From Arcanobacterium_A hippocoleae (lineage in GTDB: Bacteria; Actinomycetota; Actinomycetes; Actinomycetales; Actinomycetaceae), in the NCBI RefSeq assembly GCF_031456295.1, contig NZ_JAVDUJ010000001.1, positions 868,001 to 932,000 of the forward strand: DNA of 64,000 nt, read 5' to 3'. Under the pieces are notes generated by a model. It saw nothing but the letters and a program-made list of their open reading frames with translations. It was not told the origin of the DNA and ran no database searches. The position numbers were made by a program, and so were the translations under genes. This document shows positions 33,130-42,212 of the stretch, piece after piece (positions within the stretch are counted from its first letter, which is position 1; each line of letters opens with the position of its first letter).

Positions 33130-35832
33130 ATGCTGCATTTGATCAAAGCATTCACACTTCGTTCATGGCGTTACTATCTCAGCTCTTTCACAGCACTCAT
33201 AATTGCGACGATCTTCATCTTTTTACAAGTGACGGCACCGACTTTTCTCAATGCAAGTCTGCAAACTTCAGTTGCAAAAACTTCGGCTGGAGTAGATGCA
33301 ATTGCTGTTGAGTCTGCGCTTCCACTGTATGAAACAATCACAAAGATAGCAGCACTTCCGGGGGTAAAGAATGCGTCTGCAAATTGCACTGTTCCTTTGC
33401 AGGCAATCAAAGGTCCCCATGCATCTTCCGTCAGCGCTTTTTCACTTACCCCAAATTATTTTCATGCATTAGTAGTTTCGCCAGGAAGAATTCCCCAAAA
33501 AGCAAACGAAATTCTCATCAGTGCAGCCGCCGCACAAAGTCTCAAGACCAAAGTAGGAGATGAAATCACGCTCGTTTATGATCAATCAAACGTGATTAAA
33601 ACCAGCACCGTCAAAATCACTGGGATCGCTCAGAGAAGCCCCTTCGTAAAAAGCCCCAGCCGATTCGAGATTTTTACACCTGACTTATCTGCACTCCAAC
33701 CACCAGGATCATCACCGCAAGCTGTTGACGCCAATCATTTTATCGAAATTCAAGGGGAAGATGCGCTTGATCTCGAAACTCTGATCACCGAAATCTCCAC
33801 AATTACCCAGCATCCGCTAATTCCGCAATCACAACTTTCAGAACTGGAATACGCAGATCAAAAAGAAGCAATCGATTACCTCATCATATCTATTAATTGG
33901 GTGCTAAACGTTCCCGTACTGCTTTGCTTCTTCCTCATTTTAATGAATCTGCGCAATATGATCATCAAGCGTAAACCGCTTGGCAAGCTTCTTGAGAGTA
34001 TTGGTTCCCGCCCTCACCTATTGATCCTGCTCATCACCGGTGAACTGCTTTTGTTTACTGCAGTCGCAACAGCATTGGGAATTGCATTAGGCCGCGCAAT
34101 TTCGGTGATCACAATTTCATATCTGAAAACCACACCAGCCAGTGCATTCATTGTAAATTTCCCACAAGTGCACATTGCAGAATATCTGTGCACAATTATT
34201 TTCACCTATGCACTGCTAGCTATCGCAATCATGATCAGTACGCCACTGATCATGGCATTTTCACGAGAATCTCGGATGCCGAAAATCAGCGATATAAACG
34301 TGTACAACACCGAGAATATCCAGGCACAAAAAATCAAAAAACCTGAATCAACAGCATCAGAGCAAGCCAAATCGACCCGGAAAAATCTGCTTCCAGCGAT
34401 GCGAAAAATCAGTATTAAACTATCCGGATTAGAAGTATTATTTTTCTGTTTCGTAATTTCTTTTGGTACCTATTATCTCGCCATCATCACAGAGAATCTG
34501 CTACAAGTAGCGGGCATCGGCGCAAATATCGAAAACCTTACGCACTTAACTAATATCACGCTGGTGGTAATTACCGGTCTCTTGATCGCATTTGGTATTC
34601 AAAAATTCCTCATCAGTATTTTCCCGATAATTTTGCACCGTTTTTTCAAAAAGCCCCGTCACTATTTAAAACTCAATTATTTCCATACGAAAGAAGTGCA
34701 GCTTTCAGCAATTTTCATTTTCGGGATCACTACTGCGATGGTCACCCTTTCGACAACTGCACATATAAACGATTTCCAAGCTGAAATAAATAACGAAAAG
34801 TCTGCTCCCTACGATGTAATGTTTACGCAAGACACTGCAGCATCCGCATTTTCGCATCAAATCAGTGAAGCGAATATTTTGCAGCTTTTCAGGCAACAAC
34901 CCAATATTGCAAAAGTTGCGCAAATTCATACTTTTAACGCACACCTGCTCGCTGACGGAAAACAGTTAATTAATGACGTGCCACTTTCAGTAGCCGATCA
35001 GGATTTATTAACTTTTGTTCAAGATGCGAATCCGTCAGCCAATATAGAAGTACCGCAAGGCACCATCGTGCTTCCCAATAGTTACAATTGGATCGCTCCC
35101 CAAAAATCCCCGCTAGTTCATATCGAAATACCAGACACACCGTTAAGAAAAACAAAACTCGACTTTCAACTCGAATTTGCTGATGTGAAAAAACCACTCA
35201 TCGCGCCTGCAGACGCACATAAGATTCTGCAAAATTTGGCGCTCGGTGAAAAAACAGAAAAAGTTGCAAACCTGCAATCGCGCCAAACAAGTGATATTTT
35301 GCAGTCCTTTTATTGGATCAGGCTCACCCCGGAAGGAAAGGCAAATTTCGCAGAAAGCTACAAAGACCTGCTAGATTTGCAAACTAAGCTGCCGTCAATG
35401 CGGATAGCTATTGCCACGCAAACAGCTATGCCAATCGTGCATAACCATATTGCAACCAGGCTCACCACCCTTTTATTGAGTTTTACACTAGTTTTCGCTT
35501 TACTAAATCTTGCAACTAAGTTTGTAACTGCGATCAAATCATCTCGATATCAATTACGTCTCTTTACGAGTCTGGGAATATCACGGCAACGCCTGATCAA
35601 ATCAGCTATTGTAAATTCACTTGGACTCATTGCACTGACCTCATTTAGCGGAATCGGCGTAGGATTCATCAGCGGTACGATCATTGCAAATAATTTTCTT
35701 ACTGCGACAACAGAATCATTCTTCCCGCTCCTTCCTTGGAGCTATGCAGCAATTCTTGCACTCATCTCAATCATGATCGTGGGATTAACTATGCGGATTC
35801 ATCTGGAAACAACACGGCAACTATCTGAGTAA
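33130..35832 (+). CDS. FtsX/MacB-like ABC transporter permease
   Basis: 900 residues. One N-terminal helix (about 18-38), an extracytoplasmic region (about 40-250), a first group of three helices (250-380), a second extracytoplasmic region of about 240 residues (550-770) and three helices at the C-terminus: the duplicated FtsX layout seen in lipoprotein or peptide-handling exporters. Start ATG 33130, with GGAGGA just upstream; a TTG immediately before it is too close to the ribosome-binding site. Partner of the degenerate ATPase. Likely role in envelope stress or peptide sensing (inference). Confidence 0.87.
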   Translation: MLHLIKAFTLRSWRYYLSSFTALIIATIFIFLQVTAPTFLNASLQTSVAKTSAGVDAIAVESALPLYETITKIAALPGVKNASANCTVPLQAIKGPHASSVSAFSLTPNYFHALVVSPGRIPQKANEILISAAAAQSLKTKVGDEITLVYDQSNVIKTSTVKITGIAQRSPFVKSPSRFEIFTPDLSALQPPGSSPQAVDANHFIEIQGEDALDLETLITEISTITQHPLIPQSQLSELEYADQKEAIDYLIISINWVLNVPVLLCFFLILMNLRNMIIKRKPLGKLLESIGSRPHLLILLITGELLLFTAVATALGIALGRAISVITISYLKTTPASAFIVNFPQVHIAEYLCTIIFTYALLAIAIMISTPLIMAFSRESRMPKISDINVYNTENIQAQKIKKPESTASEQAKSTRKNLLPAMRKISIKLSGLEVLFFCFVISFGTYYLAIITENLLQVAGIGANIENLTHLTNITLVVITGLLIAFGIQKFLISIFPIILHRFFKKPRHYLKLNYFHTKEVQLSAIFIFGITTAMVTLSTTAHINDFQAEINNEKSAPYDVMFTQDTAASAFSHQISEANILQLFRQQPNIAKVAQIHTFNAHLLADGKQLINDVPLSVADQDLLTFVQDANPSANIEVPQGTIVLPNSYNWIAPQKSPLVHIEIPDTPLRKTKLDFQLEFADVKKPLIAPADAHKILQNLALGEKTEKVANLQSRQTSDILQSFYWIRLTPEGKANFAESYKDLLDLQTKLPSMRIAIATQTAMPIVHNHIATRLTTLLLSFTLVFALLNLATKFVTAIKSSRYQLRLFTSLGISRQRLIKSAIVNSLGLIALTSFSGIGVGFISGTIIANNFLTATTESFFPLLPWSYAAILALISIMIVGLTMRIHLETTRQLSE

Positions 35833-36107
35833 CAAAATCAAATTCATGTTCTAAAACTACTCACTATATGCATCAGTGCAAAGATGTTGTAATAACACAC
35901 TTCATCAAAAGACGTTTCTTTTTTTCACAAAGTCACCTTGCTAATAATCACAGTTTTACCCCTTTACTCATCGCTAAAAACCTGCGAAAGTTAGTAAAGT
36001 CGAAAAAATTGGAAAGCGATTAAATCACAAATAATCGCAAATGCATCACGTATCATAATTTCAACAAAAATAGATTTTAGATACGCACCTCAAGGAGATA
36101 TACGGAG
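35833..36107 (+). promoter_or_regulatory. whiB1 upstream region
   Basis: 275 bp of AT-rich sequence with no gene. WhiB genes are commonly regulated from long upstream regions. An AAGGAGAT site lies close before the whiB1 start. No clear dyad was found. Confidence 0.35.
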
Positions 36108-36350
36108 ATGGATTGGCGCCACAAAGCAGCATGCTTGGATCAAGACCCAGAACTTTTCTTCCCAATTGGAAGCTCCGGACCAGCAATGGCACAAGCGGAA
36201 CAAGCAAAGCGCATTTGCCGCACCTGCACTGTAATGGAAACATGCCTAAAGTGGGCGCTTGATACAAACCAGGATGCCGGTGTTTGGGGTGGCATGGGCG
36301 AAGAAGAACGGCGCGCAATTAGACGCCGTACTGCACGTCGCCGCGCGTAA
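36108..36350 (+). CDS. whiB1: WhiB-family Fe-S transcriptional regulator, WhiB1-like
   Basis: 80 residues beginning MDWRHKAACLDQDPELFFP, close to WhiB1 of mycobacteria. Four [4Fe-4S] Cys ligands at 9, 37, 40 and 46, the GVWGGM turn (58-63) and a basic C-terminal DNA-contact region (RRAIRRRTARRRA). WhiB1 is an NO-sensitive regulator that binds the sigma factor region 4. The protein family is confined to actinobacteria and their phages. Strong ribosome-binding site upstream. Stands opposite pdtaS, a pairing also seen in other actinobacteria. Confidence 0.93.
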   Translation: MDWRHKAACLDQDPELFFPIGSSGPAMAQAEQAKRICRTCTVMETCLKWALDTNQDAGVWGGMGEEERRAIRRRTARRRA

Positions 36351-36495
36351 TCAGATAATTTTGCTCCTCATAACTTTCAGCATCCAAGTAATTTCGTCTG
36401 TATGGTGATCGTTTTCAAAACTGAATTTACGATCCAGTAATAAATACGTATTGCGCAACGTCTGATATCGGATTAACGTGATCGAAAATGTTTTC

Positions 36496-36525
36496 TTTGG
36501 CTCCCAATCTTTGCTGGGAGCCAAA
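36496..36525. terminator. Terminator between whiB1 and pdtaS
   Basis: Eleven-bp perfect arms TTTGGCTCCCA / TGGGAGCCAAA with an 8-nt loop, immediately after the pdtaS stop on the minus strand (followed by GAAAACATTTTC) and downstream of whiB1. Confidence 0.7.
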
Positions 36526-36526
36526 A

Positions 36527-38149
36527 CTATTTACGCATCTGCAGTTTTGCTACAACTACTGTGCCGCCGTCATCACCATTTCGCCATGCAATAGTTCCAT
36601 TCAATTCCGCTCGTACCAAAGTTTGCACGATCTGCGTACCAAGCCCGCTGCCTAAGTTTCCATCACCGATCCCATCACCGTTATCCAACACTTTCAATTC
36701 AAGTTTTTCCTCATCACGCCGGGCTTCCAAGATAACTCTGCCCCCATTTGGCACACCATGTTCAATCGCATTTGAAATCAACTCATTAACTACAACTGCG
36801 AGCGCCGTCGCTTGCTCAGCTCGGATACGTCCAAAACTTCCTTGAAATTCAAATTCGACCGCATTTTCGGTAACTGCCACATCACGGATCATCCGCAGCA
36901 AAGAGCCAAAGACATTATCGAATTCGACTACTTCATCGATTGTCTGCGAAAGTCCTTCATGTACGATCGCGATCATTGCAACGCGCCGCTGCGCTTGTTC
37001 CAAAGCCTCTCGGCTTTCGCTATTCGTTGCACGGCGTGCCTGCAGCCGTAAAAGCGCCGATACTGTCTGTAAATTATTCTTCACCCGATGGTTGATTTCG
37101 CGAATCGTGGCGTCCTTCGAATGAATTTTCGCCTCTTGACGGCGTAATTCCGTAATATCGCGAGTCAATAACACTGCACCAAGTTTTTCTCCGCGCAATT
37201 TCAAAGGAAGCGCACGCATCGAAATAATTACACCATGTGAATCAAATTCACTCACCCATGCAGCACGCCCCATCAACACAAGCGGCAATTGTTCGTCTGG
37301 CACTTGATTATCAGTGATCAACTCCGAAACAGTCTGCGCAAGCACTTGCCCGACCAACGGTTTATCGATCCCGAGCCGCCGGAAATGTGAGACTGAATTA
37401 GGACTTGCATAGAGCACTTCACCGTCAGCATCCATGCTGATCACACCGTCTGATACTCGTGGAGTACCGTGGCGATAGCTGGAAGGAGTACCTTCCATTG
37501 GAAATTCTCCGGTAGTGATCATCGCAAGCAGATTATCTGAAACTTCGCCATAATTTTGGTGCAACTGTGTTGGAGAAAGATCTGGGAAGACGGCAGAAAT
37601 AACATGCATTACCGCAATCGGGCGTGCAATTATCTCCTTTTGCGGATCGTCTACTTTGCTTCTGCTGCCAGCGCCAAATGCATCGGCAGCGAAATGATCT
37701 TGCCCGCTTTCTTCAGTATCGCTGCTGTATCCCTCCGCATTGGGCACAGCGGGATGCTGCAAATCAGCCGCTTTAATCCCCTGAGCTGCTGAATCTTGCT
37801 CCGCAAAGCGAGCACCGAGATTTACTGGAACGAATTTATGAGTTACTAAATCTTTTGTGAATTGCGCAATCTCCCCAGTGGAATAAGCAGCCTGCAAGCC
37901 GTGATAGATATCGTCACCCAAAATACGTGCATACTCACCAATCACATCATGCTCAAGAAGGGTTGCAGCCGTTGCCGGGCGAGTATGTGCGCCGACAATA
38001 AAATCATCATCTTGCGGGATGAATAAAATCAAATCCGCGAATGCAAGATCAGCAATCGCTTGCCAATCACCGATCAGTTGGTGCAGCCATTCATTTGTGT
38101 GCTGCTGCGCGTATCCGGCGCTTTCAAGAATATTCGTCAATGTAGGCAC
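36527..38149 (-). CDS. pdtaS: PdtaS-like sensor histidine kinase
   Basis: 540 residues, soluble. N-terminal GAF-like domain (about 5-120 and 175-215), PAS domain (about 230-345), HisKA_2 dimerisation domain with His in ATIREINHRVKNNLQTVSALLRLQARR, and a HATPase domain (ELISNAIEHG, DNGDGIG). This matches mycobacterial PdtaS, which signals to the RNA-binding antiterminator PdtaR. It is about 40 residues longer because of an acidic, low-complexity insert at about 135-180 (SSDTEESGQDHFAADAFGAG). No pdtaR gene is in the window. Confidence 0.9.
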   Translation of the reverse strand: MPTLTNILESAGYAQQHTNEWLHQLIGDWQAIADLAFADLILFIPQDDDFIVGAHTRPATAATLLEHDVIGEYARILGDDIYHGLQAAYSTGEIAQFTKDLVTHKFVPVNLGARFAEQDSAAQGIKAADLQHPAVPNAEGYSSDTEESGQDHFAADAFGAGSRSKVDDPQKEIIARPIAVMHVISAVFPDLSPTQLHQNYGEVSDNLLAMITTGEFPMEGTPSSYRHGTPRVSDGVISMDADGEVLYASPNSVSHFRRLGIDKPLVGQVLAQTVSELITDNQVPDEQLPLVLMGRAAWVSEFDSHGVIISMRALPLKLRGEKLGAVLLTRDITELRRQEAKIHSKDATIREINHRVKNNLQTVSALLRLQARRATNSESREALEQAQRRVAMIAIVHEGLSQTIDEVVEFDNVFGSLLRMIRDVAVTENAVEFEFQGSFGRIRAEQATALAVVVNELISNAIEHGVPNGGRVILEARRDEEKLELKVLDNGDGIGDGNLGSGLGTQIVQTLVRAELNGTIAWRNGDDGGTVVVAKLQMRK

Positions 38150-38302
38150 GTATTTACTCTAGACGGTTTTGGGTCCAGATGTGAAGACCGTCTGCCAATA
38201 TTCTCATTTTCTATTTGCGCAAAACACTCATCAGCAAGGGACTTTTACTTTCTGCTGAAATTCATTCGCAAATTTTACAAAAAGTTTTGCAAAATAGAAG
38301 AT

Positions 38303-39025
38303 ATGAAAATTGAAATCACAGATCATTTTCCACTTACTCGCGTACAGCTTTGCGCAATTCTTGCTTCGCGAGAGTTGATCGATGCTCGCATACAGGCATT
38401 ACAACAAATTAAAAAAGATCGCACTTCCGCAGCTTCCCTCAGATGCCAGTTCACACAGGATCGTAATGCAGACGGCAATATCTGCGAAACCGTCTTTGCA
38501 CTAAAACTTGCTCGTCATGATTTGCCGCCTCAAGTGCAGTTACTACTTCGTGATGAGCTGCAATTACAGGTGCGCACAAAATACACTCCGCCAGCGATTC
38601 AGCTGAATCAGGTTTCCACTATTCCTCAGCCTGCGACACCTGGAACACTTAATTTTGCGGTACGCATTATCGGTGTTCCGCTCACAATCACCGGATGTGC
38701 TGAGATTGAAAATACAGAAAATACGCGTTCTACAGGGAGTCAAGAAAACTTCGTCAATACTGCCGCAGGAATTGCAATATCGGATAGTGAACCGAGAGAA
38801 AATCCGGAACATCATGGTAATCAAAATGTTTGTGCACGAAACAAATCGCAACTCCCGCACGTCACAATTAAATATCTCGGTGAGTTTAACGCGCAAATTC
38901 CGTTCTTGGGGAAAACGATCGAGACTGCTGCAAGCAAGTTGATTCCAGAAATCTTGCGCGCTGATCATGATTTGATTATGCAGATTGCAAAAAACAAGCT
39001 GCCGATTTTCGTTGCACAGCAATAG
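38303..39025 (+). CDS. DUF2505 family protein
   Basis: 240 residues. The N-terminus (ITDHFPLTRVQLCAILASRELIDARIQAL) and C-terminus (YLGEFNAQIPFLGKTIETAASKLIPEIL) match the SRPBCC/START-like DUF2505 family of actinobacteria. The function is unknown; the fold suggests a hydrophobic ligand pocket. A Ser/Asn/Glu-rich insert at about 135-180 replaces a loop. The start is ATG 38303 with AGAAG upstream; the longer open frame overlaps pdtaS and is rejected. Divergent from pdtaS. Confidence 0.75.
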   Translation: MKIEITDHFPLTRVQLCAILASRELIDARIQALQQIKKDRTSAASLRCQFTQDRNADGNICETVFALKLARHDLPPQVQLLLRDELQLQVRTKYTPPAIQLNQVSTIPQPATPGTLNFAVRIIGVPLTITGCAEIENTENTRSTGSQENFVNTAAGIAISDSEPRENPEHHGNQNVCARNKSQLPHVTIKYLGEFNAQIPFLGKTIETAASKLIPEILRADHDLIMQIAKNKLPIFVAQQ

Positions 39026-39086
39026 TTCCCCAGTAATTAAACTCATGATTCAGCAATTCCCCGCATTTATCACCTAAAATGAGCCC

Positions 39087-39902
39087 ATGAGCAAAAAACC
39101 AATCAACCGGCAATACGAAGATTTATTGCAAGACGTGCTTGATCACGGAACACAAAAAGGTGATCGTACCGGCACCGGTACACTTTCAGTGTTTGGCAGG
39201 CAATTACGCTACGATCTAGCCGCCGAGGGTTTTCCGCGGATCACCACAAAATTTGTGGCAATGAAAGCAATAAAAGGCGAGCTGCTTTGGTTTTTACGTG
39301 GCGACACCAACGTAAAATGGCTGCAAGAACGCGGAATCACGATTTGGGATGAATGGGCTGATAAGGACGGCGAACTTGGTCCAGTGTACGGTTACCAGTG
39401 GCGTTCCTGGCCTGCACCCGACGGTACACACATTGATCAAATAGCTGGCCTTATTGATACTTTGAAAACTAATCCAGATTCACGACGCATGATCGTATCG
39501 GCATGGAATGTGGCAGATTTAGACGAAATGGCACTCATGCCCTGCCATGCCTTTTTCCAGTTTTATGTGGCTGACGGAAAACTTTCCTGCCAGCTTTATC
39601 AGCGTTCAGCAGATTTGTTCCTGGGGGTGCCATTCAATATTGCTTCCTATTCACTGCTCACACATATGATCGCGCAACAATGCGGACTGGAAGTTGGCGA
39701 ATTTATCTGGACGGGTGGCGATTGCCATCTCTATCTGAACCATTTGGGGCAAGTACGTGAGCAACTTTCTCGCGAGCCGTACCCATTTCCAGAGCTCGAA
39801 TTAAAACGGGCTCCGTCGATCTTTGAATACGAAATGGACGATATTGCAGCATCGCATGGATATCAGCATCATCCGGCGATAACTGCGCCAGTAGCCGTCT
39901 GA
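39087..39902 (+). CDS. thyA: Thymidylate synthase
   Basis: Methylates dUMP to dTMP using methylene-tetrahydrofolate. 271 residues, normal length. Catalytic Cys153 in ALMPCHAFFQF, the DRTGTGT phosphate loop, GDTNVKWL, QRSADLFLGVPFN and the folate-binding C-terminus (ITAPVAV) are intact. Followed after about 120 bp by the dihydrofolate reductase gene that regenerates its cofactor. Confidence 0.97.
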   Translation: MSKKPINRQYEDLLQDVLDHGTQKGDRTGTGTLSVFGRQLRYDLAAEGFPRITTKFVAMKAIKGELLWFLRGDTNVKWLQERGITIWDEWADKDGELGPVYGYQWRSWPAPDGTHIDQIAGLIDTLKTNPDSRRMIVSAWNVADLDEMALMPCHAFFQFYVADGKLSCQLYQRSADLFLGVPFNIASYSLLTHMIAQQCGLEVGEFIWTGGDCHLYLNHLGQVREQLSREPYPFPELELKRAPSIFEYEMDDIAASHGYQHHPAITAPVAV

Positions 39903-40023
39903 GCTTTGCTCATGTACGCGCGAAAAGATGCGCTGCTTCCTGCGGTAACTCCAGTGATATACGCATTCCCGTGCTGCACGGTTTGCTTCACCCACAATAA
40001 TTTTATTTAGGAGAATTTTTACG

Positions 40024-40806
40024 TTGATTGGCATGATTTGGGCGCAGGGGCACAATCGAATAATCGGAAAAAACGGCGCACTTCCGTGGCATTTACCAGC
40101 AGATTTGGCATTGTTTAAGCAAGTTACTGCAGGTAATCCGGTATTGATGGGGCGTAAAACGTGGGATTCGCTTCCGCCGAAGGTACGCCCTTTGCCACAG
40201 CGGGTCAATTATGTTCTCACACGGGATCCGAATTTTCATGCAGCGGGAGCCGTCGTTGGGAATCAACTGGAAAAGCTGCTTTCCCGTGCCGGATCTGAAA
40301 ATCCGGACAAAATTCTGTGGGTGATGGGTGGAGCACAAATTTATGCACAAACACTTGCATACGCTGATGTGTTACTGGTAACGGATGTAGATTATGCTGT
40401 TGATCGAGACGCCTCAGCTAGTGAAATGGCGCAAGTGGAAAATAATAAAAAATTTGCGCAGGTTGGATCTGCCCAGTACGCATATGCACCGGATTTTGGG
40501 CTTGACTGGGATTTGTGTGTAGCTTCCCCAAATCGGGGATGGCATACGAGCGCTGATGGAATCCAATATCGTTTTTCGCTTTATGCAAATAAGAGTTTCC
40601 GGATGTCTCAGCGCGATTTGGCGGCTGGGCGCGCATTCCGCACCGAAACTTCTGTGCGTGGTGCAACTCTTGCAGATACTGCAACTAGTACGGAAACCAA
40701 AAACGAAATCCGACAAGCAGCTGGCAAAGATGCTGAGATTGGGCGAAAACTCCAAGTTTCCCAGTTGATTACGCGGCTGCAAGATATCTTTGAGCACATC
40801 CAATAA
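40024..40806 (+). CDS. folA: Dihydrofolate reductase with C-terminal extension
   Basis: Reduces dihydrofolate to tetrahydrofolate with NADPH. Motifs: IWAQGHNRIIGKNGALPWHL, LMGRKTWDSLP, and WVMGGAQIYAQTL, followed by VTDVDYAVDRD. 260 residues, about 90 longer than typical chromosomal enzymes: the catalytic domain ends near residue 192 (YRFSLYANK), and about 68 residues of Ala/Glu/Thr-rich, probably helical or disordered sequence follow. Start TTG 40024 with AGGAG upstream; ATG at codon 4 is an alternative. Confidence 0.93.
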   Translation: MIGMIWAQGHNRIIGKNGALPWHLPADLALFKQVTAGNPVLMGRKTWDSLPPKVRPLPQRVNYVLTRDPNFHAAGAVVGNQLEKLLSRAGSENPDKILWVMGGAQIYAQTLAYADVLLVTDVDYAVDRDASASEMAQVENNKKFAQVGSAQYAYAPDFGLDWDLCVASPNRGWHTSADGIQYRFSLYANKSFRMSQRDLAAGRAFRTETSVRGATLADTATSTETKNEIRQAAGKDAEIGRKLQVSQLITRLQDIFEHIQ

Positions 40807-40925
40807 CGAGCAATCTTTTCTCCGCCGGCAAACAACAAACCGATTATTCCGCTCGTCCCCAATTTTCGGAGCTTAGCGCATTACTATCTGAGTTTCCCAG
40901 AGCGTCTCTATTTGTGATTTTCGCG

Positions 40926-40965
40926 GGGCTAAGCGCCAAAATGTGGGTCTTATGGCACTTAGCCC
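40926..40965 (+). terminator. folA terminator-like hairpin
   Basis: Arms GGGCTAAGCGCC and GGCACTTAGCCC (one mismatch) around a 16-nt loop, about 120 bp downstream of folA. No T-run follows. Confidence 0.4.
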
Positions 40966-41072
40966 GGACGTGCAGGTTGGTCGGTCACTGACCTTGTGAA
41001 AACTGCTGCGTTTCTCGATCTCGACATTGAAGATCTCCTACCGAATGAGTCGGTTGCTTTTGAAAAAGCAAA

Positions 41073-41100
41073 ATCCCCGAACTCTTACGAGTCCAGGGAT
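41073..41100 (-). terminator. Terminator of the tRNA-fMet gene
   Basis: Imperfect hairpin (ATCCCCGAACTC against GAGTCCAGGGAT) followed on the minus strand by TTTTGCTTTTT. It lies 10 bp beyond the tRNA 3' end and marks the chromosomal side of the insertion. Confidence 0.6.
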
Positions 41101-41110
41101 CTTGTATCAG

Positions 41111-41150
41111 TTGCGGAGACAGGATTTGAACCTGCGACCTCCGGTTTTAT
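41111..41150 (-). other. 3' half of tRNA-fMet: left attachment site of the element
   Basis: Minus strand gives anticodon-stem CCGG, AGGTC variable loop, T arm GCAGG-TTCAAAT-CCTGT, acceptor strand CTCCGCA and discriminator A. The CTCCGCA end, implying a mismatch with position 1, and the T arm match actinobacterial initiator tRNA. The sequence stops resembling a tRNA in the anticodon loop (ATAAAACCGG on the minus strand). A tRNA 3' half with its terminator next to an integrase gene is the expected attL scar; the intact tRNA should lie at the far end, beyond 64000. Confidence 0.75.
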
Positions 41151-41213
41151 TTTTCATACGACACTTATTCTAATTATAAAACTTGCTTATTTAGCACGTT
41201 TGGGCGTGGGCAG

Positions 41214-42152
41214 ATGTTACACATCCAAATAATGCCAGCATCTACGGCAGCACCAGCCACGCCAGCAAAGCCAGCAAATATTTTTTCTTTCCGGTTTGCA
41301 CCGCATGATTACATCATGAGATTACAAATGATGAGTGTCCCAGAGGGCTGGGAAGAAGAATTAAAATTATGGGCAATCTATCTGAATGCTGCTAATAAAG
41401 CAGAACGCACTATAGATACGCGAATAAGGAGAATGCGGTATTTCGCCAGAGCGTTTAATTTGCCACCTGCCAAAGTTACTGAAGAAATGATTTTTGATTA
41501 TTGCGGGCAAAAGACGTGGGCAGCAGAAACCAGGCACTGTGCTTACATTACTTTGCGTGCTTTCTTTGCATGGTATGCAGAAAAATACAAGTGTGAAGAT
41601 CCTGCTAAACGGCTTCCTTCAGTACGCCGGTTAGTTCCACCCCCTAGACCAACTCCGGAAGATATTTACATTCAAGCATTGGAAAAAGCAGAGAGTCCCC
41701 GCACAAAGTTAATTTTACGGCTGGCTGGGAATCTTGGTTTACGGGCAGATGAGATTTCTCGGCTGCATATTGATGATATTGTGCCTGACTTATTTGATTA
41801 CTCATTAAGGATTAACGGGAAAGGCGGGCGAATAAGACTACTACCGCTAGTTCCTGAAATGCACAGGGCTTTGCTTGTACAAGCAGATCCGATTACCGGC
41901 TGGATTTTCACAGGAGGGAAAGATGGGCATCTATCTGCCCGGTGGGTCAGCAAGATTGGCGCAAATGCTTTACCTGGAAAATGGACTTTGCATACTCTCC
42001 GGCATCGCTTTGGTACTCAGTCTTATCGAAAAGACCGAGATCTCATCACAGTACAACGCCTACTAGGTCACGCAGATGTGTCTACTACTCAAAGGTATGT
42101 GGAGCCACCGAAAGACGCGGTGCGCAATACCGTCATTTCAATTGCCATATAA
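41214..42152 (+). CDS. Tyrosine recombinase / integrase
   Basis: Catalyses site-specific integration and excision of the element. C-terminal catalytic domain with Arg177 (NLGLRADEIS), Lys203 region, HTLRHRF (His260, Arg263), His286 (LLGHADVSTTQ) and nucleophile Tyr295 (RYV). N-terminal SAM-like core-binding domain at about 44-125. The first 34 residues are Ala/Pro-rich and encoded partly by the 24-bp repeat; a start at ATG 41316 (MRLQMMSVPEGW, 278 residues, the usual Xer length) is quite possible. It lies about 65 bp from the tRNA scar and points into the element. Confidence 0.92.
   Translation: MLHIQIMPASTAAPATPAKPANIFSFRFAPHDYIMRLQMMSVPEGWEEELKLWAIYLNAANKAERTIDTRIRRMRYFARAFNLPPAKVTEEMIFDYCGQKTWAAETRHCAYITLRAFFAWYAEKYKCEDPAKRLPSVRRLVPPPRPTPEDIYIQALEKAESPRTKLILRLAGNLGLRADEISRLHIDDIVPDLFDYSLRINGKGGRIRLLPLVPEMHRALLVQADPITGWIFTGGKDGHLSARWVSKIGANALPGKWTLHTLRHRFGTQSYRKDRDLITVQRLLGHADVSTTQRYVEPPKDAVRNTVISIAI
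41253..41276 (+). repeat. 24-bp GCCAGCA repeat, copy 1
   Basis: Begins CCAGCCACGCCAGCAAAG and ends CCAGCA. Same as copy 3 and one base different from copy 2. Near the integrase start, 100 bp from the attachment site. Confidence 0.85.
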
Positions 42153-42157
42153 ACAAG

Positions 42158-42181
42158 CCAGCCATGCCAGCAAAGCCAGCA
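42158..42181 (+). repeat. 24-bp GCCAGCA repeat, copy 2
   Basis: In the gap between integrase and parA. One C/T difference from copies 1 and 3. Similarity with copy 3 extends on both sides (AG before, CTACTG after). Confidence 0.85.
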
Positions 42182-42212
42182 CTACTGGCAGCGTCGTAAT
42201 TTAGGAGGAAAA

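Larger units (their letters stand above)
40807..41110. other. Intergenic region between folA and the element junction
   Basis: About 300 bp: folA terminator-like dyad at 40926-40965, no convincing gene, then the tRNA-type terminator at 41073-41100. A reading frame from 40996 runs through the tRNA remnant and is not a gene. Confidence 0.6.

Noticed and set aside
41113..41185. A complete tRNA gene at the element boundary
   Set aside because: Only the 3' half folds as a tRNA; no D arm or 5' acceptor strand is found to the right.
40996..41232. 78-codon frame across the element junction
   Set aside because: Encodes the tRNA remnant and its terminator in the wrong sense; no start signal.
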